DNA of 64,000 nt. Source: Henricia sp. BOLD:AAB3569 (Eukaryota; Echinodermata; Asteroidea; Spinulosida; Echinasteridae). Each line of letters opens with the position of its first letter. Position 1 is the first letter of the stretch. The position numbers and the translations under genes are program-made. Location: NCBI GenBank assembly GCA_037783545.1, contig JBBELK010000011.1, positions 1,426,001 to 1,490,000 on the forward strand, read 5' to 3'. A model generated the notes under the pieces. It was not told the origin of the DNA. It made no database searches and saw only the letters and a list, made by a program, of their open reading frames with translations. Below are positions 31,203-42,727 of this stretch, in pieces.

Positions 31203-31344
31203 ATCTTAGTCATCCTAAATGGCGACCTAGGAAGTCCCGGACGTATATGAGATGGTGCAATAAGTTGACTCGTCCCAAGATTCTACTGACGTCAAACATG
31301 TTACTCAAATGTCTCTCTCCCCTCCGTTGTTCATTTTGGGGGTA
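31203..31344. other. Short gap between convergent CTU1 and CNB-protein stop codons
   Basis: Only 142 bp separate the two stop codons. No AATAAA for either gene is seen inside, so the 3' UTRs probably overlap. Confidence 0.6.
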
Positions 31345-34300
31345 CTACCTCACCGCGGAAGGAACAATCAATGTGACGTCTTGGTAACTGCTTAAGGATT
31401 GGTCTAAGACGGACCCAGTGAATGTCAGGATTACAGAATCCGTCGGTGTTTCAAGCTTTGTGTGTGGATGGACAGACTTGGGTACCCCTGCAACATGAAA
31501 AAACACACGAGTTCAAATCGTCTACTGATGTTATTGCCTCTGTCGATTTCACAAATCCTTACGCACTGCGTAAGCCCGCTTGCACAATTTTTTATTGCGT
31601 AAGCTGTTCAACATTCCTGTGATGATTACACGCAAGCCTATGGGGCTTATGGTATTTTCAAAAGTTGCGCAAGCTATGCAATTTTTCGTGAAATCGGCTG
31701 CCGGTTATTAAAAACTAACAGAAGGGCCTTCAAATTAATTTTTAAAAAAAAAGGTACAGAGGCCATAATCTGTGATCTACAAATGTCCACAGGATTTCCC
31801 CAGTGTTTCTGGCTTGGCTGCCAAAAGTGCCGTCAGCCTACGTATCTCGATGTTTGGGCAGTTTCTGATTGTGAAGCACATCGAGATGTCATTGGACATG
31901 GAATACGCCACATAAGAACTAAATAATATTATTATTATGGTGCATTTTTTTTAACACAGACTTTTTTCGTAGCTCACACACCTCTGGCAGAGCTGCCAAC
32001 CCTCCCAGATTCTTCAGAAAATGACTAATTTTTTAAGTCCTGACATGGATAAAACCCTCCTGGATTGTCAATTAACAACCATGGGTCTTTTTAGTTGTGT
32101 TTGGAGTCACGGAATGAACCAGTTTTCCCAGATGTTGGCAACTGCTCGTGTTCAGTTACTTGGAAAAAAACAAAAAAACAGTTTATTACTTACACAATAT
32201 TTCTCCGTCTGCGCATTTCCAGTCTTCGTTATCGTTAAGAACTACAGCCCCTTTCAGCATCAACAGGAAGGTGTCATCAGCTAACAAACGTATGAACATT
32301 TGTTGTTCAAGGGATTAGTATAATTATTATAGTAATAATTTATAAATGTTTTATGCTTCATATCCAAACTGAAAGATAGAATGTGACTTGGCACACATTC
32401 TTGCATGTACATGTATGCCAAAATGGTCAACTAGCTTCACCCAAACATTACTGATTTAAAGGCATAGGCTCGTCAATGCGCGCGCGCCAACTTCGTGCCA
32501 CAAAATACGCAGCTCCATGCCTTTGCTAGGGAGCTGCGTATTTCGTGGCACGAATTTGGCGAGCACGCATTGCTGACGAGCCTGTGCCTTTAATAGACAG
32601 CTCTGCCCTTCCTTTGCATATTAAGAAATTTAAAAAGGAATCAAAGAAATTGTTTTTACGTCGTTCTCAGTTTTATTTTCAAGTTGATAAACTCACCCCA
32701 GAACACTTGCGAACACACCGCTGCCTTGATACTCATGCCAGGGTGCGGTGTGGAGTCAGGCTCACTCGATGAACTAGGCTTGGGTACTTCCTGTCCATCG
32801 TTACCAGAAGACTTTAACAATTTAGTCCGTTTTTGCTCACTTTTTCCTTGCCCTGTACAAATGATTAGCATTTCAAAATATTAATTGCGGCGATTTGTGC
32901 AAAATTTAAGGCAACATGCATGTTTGACGCCAAGTAGAAGCACTATGAAATTTTGCCCCTCAGCAAATTTTTATACCCAGCTTAACACGGAAATACACAC
33001 CATGTAAGTATGCCTGGTTGTCTTTAGAAAAAGTGATTATCAACAGTTTTTAAGATACCTACCAATTACTGTCTTCCCAGCCTGGAAAACTTGAATTCTT
33101 GAGTTAACTGCAAGCTGGTAAAGTGCATCAAGGGGGGCTTCTGACAGAAGAGGTGTCTCAGAGAGTCGATGGATTAAAACCTGAAGGGGGAAAAACACAT
33201 TGTCTTGCCTTCACAACGGATTAAGGATGTTCTCACCGGGAGGGAGAGACGTTTCAAAAGACGGGAGTAAAGTAACCAGAATTTGTAACTTGAGGACTCC
33301 ACTTAGACTCAAATCAAAACTTTGAAAGAATTATCGTCCATGTCAGATTATTGTGGCTTTGATGTAAAACTTACAGGCCGAGAGAGTAACGCAACATCTT
33401 TCAGAGGTCTTGAGTTCGAATCCCAATAAGGCCCTTATGATTTTTCTCTTATCCCAGGCTGAAAGAGGTCATGGAAGTTTTCCGCTCAGCCGCGGTAGTT
33501 TTACAGGGTTGGATTTAGTCCAAGAATCATCGAGGCCAACTCAGCAGGGCGTGAGGCCTTTGGCTTCAGTTAATGCAAGGCCTGTTGTATTTTAAGATGA
33601 CTGTAGACCTTACCTCTAAGCGATAGCAAGCACCGAGATTCTTGTCTAGATCTTTCTCCGCAGTCCGATGTCGCCACTTGTCTAATCTCTTGGTAAAATC
33701 ATCTGCCGTTTCTTTCTTGAACTTTTGAAAAATATAGAATGATTCTTGTCAGAAAGATGTTTTAAAAAGACCCGTCTAGTGCATTTTATGAATTTCAAAA
33801 CTCGGTTCCACTACTAGAAAAGGACGTCAATAGAATTAAAGAGATCAGAAAGATTGTCTATTTTTTAACATCCGTATTTAAGCTATGTTTATATTTATGT
33901 TCCAACTACCACACATTCAGATTGGAATACGAGTGACGGGGTGGTGGTTTTATTTCGTAACAATTTTGAAGGAATCGGCGAGCCATGGCGGTTTTGCCGA
34001 TCTAGTTAAACCTCAAATATCAAATCTCGGATACCTTCTTAATCACTTCATTGATGAGTGCATTCTTGATAATTATCAGTTTGCATGGCGACGCTGTCCG
34101 TACTGAAACCGGGCTGTGACCTCCAGTAAACAGGCCTAGAAAATTAACCAAAGTTGATCATAAACCATCTGTGGATATCAAGTTTTTATCAAAAATCTGC
34201 TTTCTGTTTTTGAGTGGACAAGGAATCGGAGGCTGTTTTTAAATTCATCTGATTCGGCCTGAGGCTGTCTTCCCCTGTGTACTTGAGTTTCTCTTGGTGA

Positions 34301-37300
34301 CCTTCAATATTTATGTACCTTCTTCGCCAATCCAAACTGCCCATTTTGAGCTGTCCAGTGTTGATAATAGTTCCTTTTCTCTCAATACTTCAACCCTGCA
34401 ATAAATGAGGAAACACAAAATCCTTTATTGAAGGTCCAATTTCTATAATAAAATTCTTAGAAATAAGACACGTATGAAGCATGATTACCTGCCCTTAACG
34501 ATGACGATAATTTCGTCAGCAGGGTCGCCCTCCATTGCCAGCAATGAATCGGTAGAAGCTAACGTCACAATTGGGCCTTCCGCTTGCACCGCTTCGACCA
34601 AAGCCTCTAGGGCTGTGACTCCCCATTGTTTGAACAGAGGAACCTAAACTGGCAAAATAATTTTTTAAATACATGTAATTTATTTTATTTTATTTTATTT
34701 TAAAGACCAGGCTAAAATGTCTGGCACTTCTGTTGACTTCATAAAATTTAGAAAGCTTTCCACATGAATCAGTAGGCATGTTCAGACGGGCACTACCTTC
34801 GAAAGTAAAGTTAACAACGACAGTCCCACTAACAACGACGCGTGTCCACACGGTGCTTTAACAACGACGCGCAGGCATGCACACGGCCCATATACCAACG
34901 GTGCGCGCTCGTAAGTAGCGTGCTACTCATAAGATTTCTCGTTGTTAAATCGTCGTTGTTAACTTGTAAGTAAGTGCGTCCACACGGTCACTACTTACGA
35001 GCTTACTTACGAGTGCCCACTAACAACGACTTAACTTTAAGTTAACAACCATCGTCTGAACGCGCCTAGTTTTAAATAAGGTGTAAAACTTGCCACAAAT
35101 TTGTAAGTGAAATTTTGGGAAGTTATTTAACTGTTTAACTGTGTATTTTGAAATATTGTGTAGTATTTTGAATGTATTATTAACTCAGCAGGCTGAACTA
35201 AAATATCCTTTTTATGGACGAACAAACAAACTGAATTGATTTAATTTAATTACCTCCTGTAGCACAGCTCTGGCGATTTTGCTCATGAGTTCTGATTGGT
35301 TGACAGCACCACTGGTATCCAAGTACCGCTTCTTCACAAAGTAGTCCATGAGGTTATGGGACACCAGTTTGCCTTTCAATACTGTCTTGAGGGCCTCAGC
35401 TCTCAGTAACACTAACAACACCCTGAAAGTAATGCACAGGCGCGATTTGTGATGTCCTTCAATTTTCTATCCCAAATACTTGCAAGGTGAACTCTGAGGG
35501 AGTCAAAGTTTTTTTAAGGAGAGCAAGAATATTTCTCTTGTGAACAATGCCCTGGGATCTGCAAACAAATTACATAACACGCTGGATCTGTGACTCCCAT
35601 CCAAAGAATGGATCAAGTGTAGTTTTCATTTTTTAAATGACCGACTTATGTTAACCCAATAGCACTCAGTGGTAACAAGTAGTGTGTCATATAGTTCTTA
35701 CAGTGCTTCTTAGAGCCTTTTGGCATATTAAGTAATGTTCCTTGTCAAGGTCAATAACCAATAGTAGCCACCCTTACCGAACACAAGATTTGAAAGAGGA
35801 TGAGTCAAGCTATGCCTATCAATTGAGGGTGTGTTTGCAGAAACTTGAATTTCACTGAGTTGAACATGGAAGAAATACAAGGCGGAAAGCAGAGGGGCAG
35901 TTTTGGACACTTTGAGGAGAAAGCTGCAGGGTGCTTTGAGGAGAAAGCTGCAGGGCGGTTTTGGGCGCTTTGAGGAGAAAGCTGCAGGGCGGGTTTGGGC
36001 ACTTTTATTATTATTATTTCTTTCTAGTACTGAAACCAAGGATTCCTTAAAAGTGCCCATTGCACTGTCACTCGCAAGCTTGAGGAAACCCACGAGGAGA
36101 ATTAGAAACGGCCAGACACACCGGAGAAATCCCCTTGCTCTTCACAAAAGATACTCTGGGATCTTTAAAATGCGTTACCTAACACACTGGACCAACAGCT
36201 TTACATCCCTTCCGAAGGATGGAGCAAGTGTGTTTAAGTGCTCGCTCAAGGACACGGGTACCCCAGCCGGGTATCGAACCCGCAACCCCAAGTTTTCACC
36301 CGAGTATTGCGAGTCAGTGACCCAAACCATGAAGGCCTCGACCTTTCGTTATTCCAGCTTTGCTTGTCTTTATACTATAGCCTATCTCTAAAGCTGTGTT
36401 CTTTTCCCTTATGTATGAAGTAGAAATGATGGAATCAGAGGCGTACATTTTGCATGCTTTTGTAGAATCCATTGACAAGCTGATGATGAAGTCTTTTGAA
36501 CAGCATTGTTTGCGATCTACTCACTTATTGGGAGTCTTAACGGTTGCTGTACAGGGTATGTGATACAGAGTAGATAGTTCTCCAAACAAGTCTCCGGGAG
36601 AGAGGCTAGCGATCACTTCGCTCGATGAAGACATTACTTGGGCCTCTCCGGTAACAACAATGAAAATGCCTTTTGCTTTCTGACCTGAAAATAGAAATGG
36701 ATGGGATGAGAAAAAACAAAAATCGTGTTTTAACTTGTCCTTGTTAAACCCAAGACTTGTGACGCTGGGCAGATGCTCTACCAGCTGAGCTATGAGGCAC
36801 AGTAGTATACTGCCTCAGGTTCCCCCAAGACCTCTGACACACCGGGCAGATGCTCTACCAGCTGAGCTATGAGGCACAGTAGTATACTGCCTCAGGTTCC
36901 CCCCAAGACCTCTGACACACCGGGCAGATGCTCTACCAGCTGAGCTATGAGGCACAGTAGTATACTGCCTCAGGTTCCCCCCAAGACCTCTGACACACTG
37001 GGCAGATGCTCTACCAGCTGAGCTGAGGCACAGTAGTATACTGCCCCAGGTTCCCCCCAAGACCTCTGACATGCCGGGCAGATGCTCTACCAGCTGAGCT
37101 ATGAGGTACAGTAGTATACTGCCTCAGGTTCCCCCCAAGACCTCTGACACACCGGGCAGATGCTCTACCAGCTGAGCTGAGGCACAGTAGTATACTGCCT
37201 CAGGTTCCCCCAAGACCTCTGACACACCGGGCAGATGCTCTACCAGCTGAGCTATGAGGCACAGTAGTATACTGCCTCAGGTTCCCCCCAAGACCTCTGA

Positions 37301-38111
37301 CACACCTGACAGATACTCTACCAACTGAGCTATGAGGCACAGTGGTATACACCCTCGGGTCTCCCCAAGACCTCTGACACACCAGGCAGATGCTCTACCA
37401 GCTGAGCTATGGGGCACAGTGGTATACTTCCTCAGGTGTTCCAAAGAGGCTGGCTTCTTGCAACGGAATAAAGCAACGGACGCAATATTTAGTGGGGTGC
37501 CTAATCCTTGTGGAAATAAAACAACCAAACACGGATTGAGAGATGATTAGTGTTGAATTCCCAAGCTAAATTTATGCTAGGATGAGATTAAACTACCTTT
37601 TGTGAATGCGATAAGGCCCTTACAATTTTTCTCTCATACCAAGTTTGGTTGTTTCATTTTAATGGTGATTAGGCACCATACCAGATGTTGCGTTTGTTAC
37701 TTTGCCCAAGTGCTCCCCCATGCAACACCTGAGAGAAAAATTGGGTCCATACATGCCATAGGGAAAACCTGACACACACATGCCTGAGGGAGTGTACCAC
37801 TGTGCCTTACTAGCTCAGCTGGTAGAGTATCTGCCCATTGAGTCGGAGGTCTCGGGTTCGAAATCCCGAAAAGGCCCTTACAATTTTTCTCTCATACCGG
37901 TACCAAGTTTACCTTTTGTGAGAATAACTTGAGGCTCAAGTATCTCAACTCGTTGTGCAAGCTGAGCAACTTGGTTGATCACCGCCTCATCTATAGCTCC
38001 AGGTGGGAAGGGCAGAGACAGCAGGCAACCTCTCAGCATCTCAAGGACATGACTTGGCAAACTTGCTCGCTTCTGGGATGATTTGTTAGAACTAGATGCC
38101 CCGCCTCCCAT
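31345..38111 (-). CDS. Multi-domain cyclic-nucleotide-binding-like protein, 11 exons
   Basis: I do not recognise an orthologue. Exons on the minus strand: 38111-37913, 36684-36525, 35422-35254, 34643-34489, 34395-34319, 34102-34035, 33721-33614, 33180-33063, 32852-32697, 32280-32194 and 31487-31345. They total 1440 nt, giving 479 aa, with phases consistent at every junction. The first CNB fold (about residues 20-175) is clear: KGIFIVVTGEAQV, then SPGDLFGELSTLYHIPCTATVKT, then LLVLLRAEAL. Its phosphate-binding cassette has Cys where cAMP/cGMP binders have the phosphate-contacting Arg. A second, divergent copy (about 177-312) has DEIIVIVKGRVEVL and RTASPCKLIIIK. A third, weakest copy (about 313-479) has LSETPLLSEAPLDALYQLAV and TFLLMLKGAVVL. 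There is no kinase, channel or esterase domain. The start is the first in-frame ATG; a possible acceptor at 38130 suggests a further upstream exon. Regulatory or scaffold role is inference. Confidence 0.8.
31548..31702. repeat. Dispersed element with CTGCGTAAGCCC, copy 2
   Basis: Matches 18713-18876 over nearly its full length. It lies just upstream (gene sense) of the terminal exon of the CNB-protein gene. Confidence 0.7.
32456..32593. repeat. TTAA-flanked foldback MITE, 'GCTCGTCAGC' family, copy 2
   Basis: TTAAAGGCATAGGCTCGTCA at the left and TGACGAGCCTGTGCCTTTAA at the right, with near-complete pairing between. It lies between exons 32697 and 32280 of the CNB-protein gene. Confidence 0.9.
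33370..33460 (+). repeat. Main tRNA SINE family, partial
   Basis: Has TTGAGTTCGAATCCC and AAGGCCCTTATGATTTTTCT with CTTATCCCA, matching the B box and tail of the SINE. The A box is degraded. Confidence 0.65.
34778..35068. repeat. Inverted-repeat element with GTTCAGACG ends
   Basis: GTTCAGACGGGCACTACC at the left is mirrored by CATCGTCTGAACGCGCC at the right. The interior is made of AACAACGAC(G)-type repeats in both orientations. It lies in an intron of the CNB-protein gene. Confidence 0.75.
36080..36350 (-). repeat. tRNA-derived SINE, second family, inverted copy
   Basis: The B-box-like GGGTTCGATACCC on the minus strand and the body block CACTGGACCAACAGCTTTAC match the copy at 2225-2475. 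Confidence 0.65.
36745..37440 (-). repeat. 78-bp tandem array of a tRNA-like 5' half (array 2)
   Basis: About nine units of 78 bp (some 75 bp, lacking TAT) with the same A-box-like core as the array at 4520-5093. It lies in intron 1 of the CNB-protein gene, again in the sense orientation of the host gene. Confidence 0.9.
37495..37905. repeat. Cluster of main tRNA SINE copies
   Basis: A minus-strand tail fragment (about 37495-37550) and two plus-strand copies (about 37605-37700 and 37800-37905). They share GGCCCTTACAATTTTTCTCT, the TGGTTGTTTCATTT tail and, in the last, GGTCTCGGGTTCGAAATCCC. Confidence 0.75.
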
Positions 38112-38129
38112 TGTTGTCACAAGCTTAAG

Positions 38130-39375
38130 CTGAGGGATAATGAGCCAAAAATGAAATTTACGGGCTGTATTCTACAGTAATTTCAAGTTGTTTCCGTCCA
38201 TTGTGTCTTTACGTGCCCCGCCCAAGACGTGGGGAAAGACCAATTTGAGATTGTTGGCTTATAATCATAATTGCTTGGCCGGTAAAGCGTACAATCCTCA
38301 TAAAAAACACGTGGAGATCGAGTGAATTTGTGGACATTGGCAACACTTCCTAGTTACCTCTCGAGTGCCACCTCTTGAGGGCGCTATACCGTTTCACTGT
38401 CTTAAATTTGCAATACGGTGGTCTAAAAGAGACAAACGACTTATATTGAAAGCGGGGAATCTTCGTCGAACAGGGTCTCTGTATTTAACGTTTTCGTCTT
38501 ACGTCTGTCCCAACTCACAAATTTGTTTCGATCGAAACAATGCTTTTAGCGTAAATAAAGAATTAGACAATTTAATATAGGCCTACTTGCGATAAAATTG
38601 GTTCCCTTTATTAAAAGCAGTTAAAGGAGTGTGACCAGATCACTTTTTTTTACCCATAACTCCCCGGGACTTTTCTTATGGGTCATGAGATTTTTATATC
38701 ATAACATCCGTTATATTTTTCTGATTACGAAACTGAAACTCCCGCGCTTCTAGGCCGCATATTTCCAAGGATATCGTCGAAAATCCACCGATTATTTGTA
38801 AACTAATTTTCCAGTATCAACGTTTATCACTGAAGGACGACGATAGTTTTGTTCAATTTTTTACTGGAAATCGCGAATGTTTTCGGGTTTTTGGGACATG
38901 GGAGGTGTGTATGGGAGTTACTTGATAATATTGGTAAGTTACATCGAAAACTATTTTCCAGAAACTCTGGTCATGCTCCTTTAACTGGAGTCCTACAGAC
39001 TCGTATTTTATTAGTTGATTACCTTTTTGGTCAAATTGTCGTTTACCCAAAACGCCCAAATTTTGGATTACACGTCTAGTTTCTTGTCTTTCCTTTCCAC
39101 ATTAAAGAGCAAACAACAAATACTCTTTCCCCGGCAACAGAAGAGTGTTGCGTCTGTAATTTACGCTGATCCAAATCCATGTACACAGAATGTGTTGTCT
39201 AGAGGCACGTCTGCCTGTCTTTTGTGTCATATGCAAGCACGTAAGAATTTTCGATCAGTCGTGACCTTTGGACATCTATAGTAGGACGGTATTTCATGCC
39301 TTTCCATATCTTTACTCTTCCCATATTTTGTATTACCTCCAAAAAGTGTCCTCTGCCCAGATCTGTATATGAACT
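38130..39375. other. Intergenic between divergent CNB-protein and GT92 genes
   Basis: No coding exon is supported except a possible upstream exon of the CNB-protein gene that was not located. It contains one TTAA-flanked MITE and presumably both promoters. Confidence 0.5.
38621..38984. repeat. TTAA-flanked MITE, 'TTAAAGGAG' family, complete copy
   Basis: TTAAAGGAGTGTGACCAGAT at the left is matched by CTCTGGTCATGCTCCTTTAA at the right. TTAA stands on both sides. Confidence 0.85.
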
Positions 39376-40737
39376 ATGCGCCGACTGAGGTTTTCTAGAT
39401 GTCTAATGGCACTTGGTTTCTTCCTTGCGATCTACCTGTTGCACACTCTCGTGTTTACTGCATTAGAAGAACCGGGTAGAACTGAAGGAACCGACAAGGG
39501 ACTTCTGGCCACTTGGATGGGGAAGAGGGTGCTGCTAAACTCGAGTTTGTCTAAATCATTGTGTGATAACTCCGGGGCAAGACATCTGCCGGAATTCGGA
39601 GGTGGCTGTTTTCTTCGTGACAAGTTAACCTGCTCTGGTCTTCCAACTATACACTCGGCATTCATGGAAATTGCGAGACACGAGGTCGTTTTTGTTGGTG
39701 TGAAACACAGAGACGATGCGTGGGATGCAGAAACATACGTCTGCGAGTTTCCCAACGGCGAGGTGACTCTCACCGACCCTATCGTGAAAGACTACCGGAG
39801 CTTCGGCAACGGCTACCCCCAGTATTTGATCGTCATCACTTGCCCTCTGCCACGGGGCATGATAGCTCAATCCCACCGTCGACGGGTCAGCAGATTCACG
39901 GTTAACTTTAGATCGGCTTCCGACCCCCAGCATGCTTACATGGATGTCCCCGTCTGCTCCACGGACACCAAGCAGAGGTTCCTGAGCCTCTGCACGATGG
40001 TGAAAGATGTAACTAATTTCATCCCAGATTGGCTATTTTATTACAAACAGCTCGGTGTAGAGCATGTGTATATTTACGACAACGATCCCAAGACGACAAT
40101 GCCTGATGATCTCAAGGATTACGTGAGTACCGGATATTTAACACTCATCCCCTGGGCTCACACACCGAGCTCAGATAAGACATATCTCGAAGTGCAGATT
40201 GCACATGAAAACGACTGTCTATGGCGGCATCGCCACAACACGAAATGGATACTGAAAGTTGACGTGGACGAGTTTGTTCAACCCATGGATCCTAACCGGA
40301 GTAAAATCTCGGACTATCTCGCAGAACCTCGTCTCAATCCCATGGCAACCGTGCGGCTCAGAAACTGGTTCTTTGGCCGGCTACTAAACGCCAGGAAAAA
40401 CATCGTGGGCGCAAAAACAGTTCTCGAAAGGAACCCTTGGAGAGTGCCCGAGGCAACTCTGGAGAACGTCGGTCGAGATAAGTGCATCGTCCGTCCAATC
40501 AACGTCCATTATTTCAAAATACACGGCGCCAAGATTGGAGGAGACACGGTGACATTTGACCCCGAGAGGGAACTAAGACTGGTCCATTATCGGAGGGATA
40601 ACCCGCGTCATCGTGGTTTCCAAATGAAGCATTTAGTGAAGGACAACAGCATGGTGGACTTGTGGACACAAATGACCGCTGGCCAGGTTGTGTCTCCGGC
40701 TCTGTTTATGTCAAACCTTCAATTAATAATGGTATAG
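39376..40737 (+). CDS. Glycosyltransferase family 92 (DUF23) type II membrane protein, intronless
   Basis: Golgi-type glycosyltransferase of 453 aa in one exon. A short basic N terminus (MRRLRFSR) is followed by a signal-anchor helix at about residues 9-30, giving type II topology. A lumenal stem comes next, then the GT92 domain from about 203 to 445. Family hallmarks are FLSLCTMVKDVTNFIPDWL, the nucleotide-sugar/metal motif YIYDNDP at 232-238, and the second acidic motif KVDVDEFV at 294-301. Known GT92 members include the nematode GALT-1 that galactosylates core fucose; the acceptor of this enzyme cannot be told from sequence. Upstream stops and the membrane anchor support the ATG at 39376. 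It lies head to head with the CNB-protein gene, about 1.26 kb apart. The lack of introns, while most neighbours are split, fits a retrocopy or an ancestrally intronless family. Confidence 0.92.
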   Translation: MRRLRFSRCLMALGFFLAIYLLHTLVFTALEEPGRTEGTDKGLLATWMGKRVLLNSSLSKSLCDNSGARHLPEFGGGCFLRDKLTCSGLPTIHSAFMEIARHEVVFVGVKHRDDAWDAETYVCEFPNGEVTLTDPIVKDYRSFGNGYPQYLIVITCPLPRGMIAQSHRRRVSRFTVNFRSASDPQHAYMDVPVCSTDTKQRFLSLCTMVKDVTNFIPDWLFYYKQLGVEHVYIYDNDPKTTMPDDLKDYVSTGYLTLIPWAHTPSSDKTYLEVQIAHENDCLWRHRHNTKWILKVDVDEFVQPMDPNRSKISDYLAEPRLNPMATVRLRNWFFGRLLNARKNIVGAKTVLERNPWRVPEATLENVGRDKCIVRPINVHYFKIHGAKIGGDTVTFDPERELRLVHYRRDNPRHRGFQMKHLVKDNSMVDLWTQMTAGQVVSPALFMSNLQLIMV

Positions 40738-41256
40738 CTACATGATTAAACCCACCGTACTTATGAGGAAAGTGCAATGGTTGTACATGCACGTAGGCCT
40801 TTCTGTTCAAGACCTAATAGTAATATAGTGGAACACTGATAATAAGAGTACTGTTACAAGATACTGCTTCTAACATGAAATTATGGGTTCCTCTTTATTT
40901 CTATACTCATTTAATTTTGTCTAAGATTCCTGCTTAACCAAGGAATTTATAAAGTCGCAAGGGTCTTGTATGTCATAAAGGTGTTTGACTGCTTTTTTAT
41001 AACGTTTATAACGGTTTGTTTTGCCCTGAAATGTTTGGTGTCCCAGTTACGTACAACACCCTGTGCATCAAAAATCACCACTCATAATCACAAATTCTCA
41101 GTAATAGACCGTGGCCTGTGATTATAGGGGCAGCATCATTTTCTTGAATATTTTGTTCTGTGATTCCTGAAAAATATTCAAAACAAAAGACCATAAAGGC
41201 TTATAATTTGTTCCATGGTATTGAATAGGAGTTTGGTGTCCCGGGTTACCTACGCC

Positions 41257-41262
41257 AATAAA
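41257..41262 (+). promoter_or_regulatory. Candidate polyadenylation signal AATAAA for the GT92 gene
   Basis: AATAAA occurs 520 bp after the GT92 stop codon, on the same strand. Other weaker A-rich candidates exist before it, so the true cleavage site is uncertain. Confidence 0.3.
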
Positions 41263-41806
41263 TATTGGCTGTAGAATGAGTTTGCATTAACCTTGGTGCC
41301 ATATCTACACACAAACATAACATTTCAGTGGCATTTGTTGAAATAAAAATAATTATTTTTTACTAGGAAAGCACTTTCAATCACTAAAAACACTTAAAAA
41401 GCATGTACACTTTTGGACCCCTATTTTAGGAATTACCCACATGCATTCAATTAAAGGTAATAGGCCTAGGCCTATACACGATTGGTAAACTGTTATAGAC
41501 GGCGTGATTTCCACTGGTAATTGAAAGCCTATAGGTCGAGAAAACTACCTTGTATAGACATTTCAGCCACATAGCTAGATGCAGTAAATTCATAAAACAT
41601 GAAAAACCCAATCATGGTTTTTGTACATAGGCTAGGCGATCTTTGGAGATTCAAATTGTTTCGTAATTTTTCTCATGAATTGGGGCAATTCAGACAAAAT
41701 AATTTCACAGGATGATTATACTACCATTACCGTCTTGATAACAAGTCGGCTTTTAGATAATTTAGACATTTTTTCCGAGGGTAATTACCAAGCCTGTATA
41801 TTACCT

Positions 41807-42268
41807 TTAAAGGCAGTATACATCATTGGTAATCTCGAAAATCAGAAATGTTCACAGATTTACGCCTAACTTACACAATATAAACATGATGACCTTAGAA
41901 AACTTCTCCGGAAATGGTTTTGTCTGAAGTGCTATAGTCTTTGAGAAATGAGTAAAACAATTAGTTTTCGTCTCATGAGACGAAAATTCAATTCGCCCCA
42001 AAACCATTTCGCCCTAGTGCCATTTCGCCCCAAATTACTTCGGCCAAACACTACATCGCCCAAAGGCCACTTCGCCCCAAAACCACTTCGTGCACAGGCC
42101 GTGGTTCAGGGCGAAATGACTGCAAACCATTTTTTGACTGTTTTCTCAAAAGTTATACGAAGTACGGAGCTGGTTTTTGCTCAGGTTGGTTTTAATCATG
42201 CATATCTTCATCACGCAGGGGGATAAAACTATTCGTAACAGTTTACCAATCATGTATACTATCTTTAA
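41807..42268. repeat. TTAA-flanked MITE, 'cgcccca' family, copy 3
   Basis: Starts TTAAAGGCAGTATACATCAT and ends CATGTATACTATCTTTAA; the TTCGCCC blocks are present. Confidence 0.9.
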
Positions 42269-42727
42269 CATCCTGCACGTGCCATCCGTGCCAGTTGATT
42301 TCTTACATATTATGTTATTGATATAATCGGAAGGAATAGCTTTGGAGCTTCCTGCGTTGTTTTTCCTTAACATTTCCGGTTTCGAGTTGCAATTTAGGAG
42401 GAGTGAACGGTAAATTCCAGTTGTCACAAGATACTGTGTTTTTCATGTTTGTGACCGCAACAGCCATGTTGTTTTATAATGCGCTAACTATACATTTTAT
42501 CCTTCTATTTCCTGGAATAAACTGTCCTTTGAGTTTGAACATTTAAAGTCGAAAGTTGTTATCAAAGCTTTTCTGTGAAGAATTTGAGCAATATATTCTC
42601 GTCAGATTTAAACCAGAAGTGCTCCGTACAAGTCAACTAACGCAATCTCGCGTCACTACATAGTCTGTCGTGAAACGCATCTCTGAAACAAACGCTTGAA
42701 AGGTCGAAACGAAAAACAAAATTAAAC

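Larger units (their letters stand above)
40738..42727. other. Intergenic between GT92 and GPCR genes
   Basis: GT92 3' UTR, a fragment of the 'cgcccca' MITE end at about 41470-41500, one complete MITE, and about 450 bp of GPCR 5' flank. No coding sequence is supported. Confidence 0.5.

Noticed and set aside
31760-31925. An extra exon of the CNB-protein gene, or a short plus-strand protein of about 47 aa
   Set aside because: The minus frame with FGSQA would need a splice phase that creates a stop, while the neighbouring exons 32280-32194 and 31487-31345 already join in phase. The plus frame has no homologue I know.
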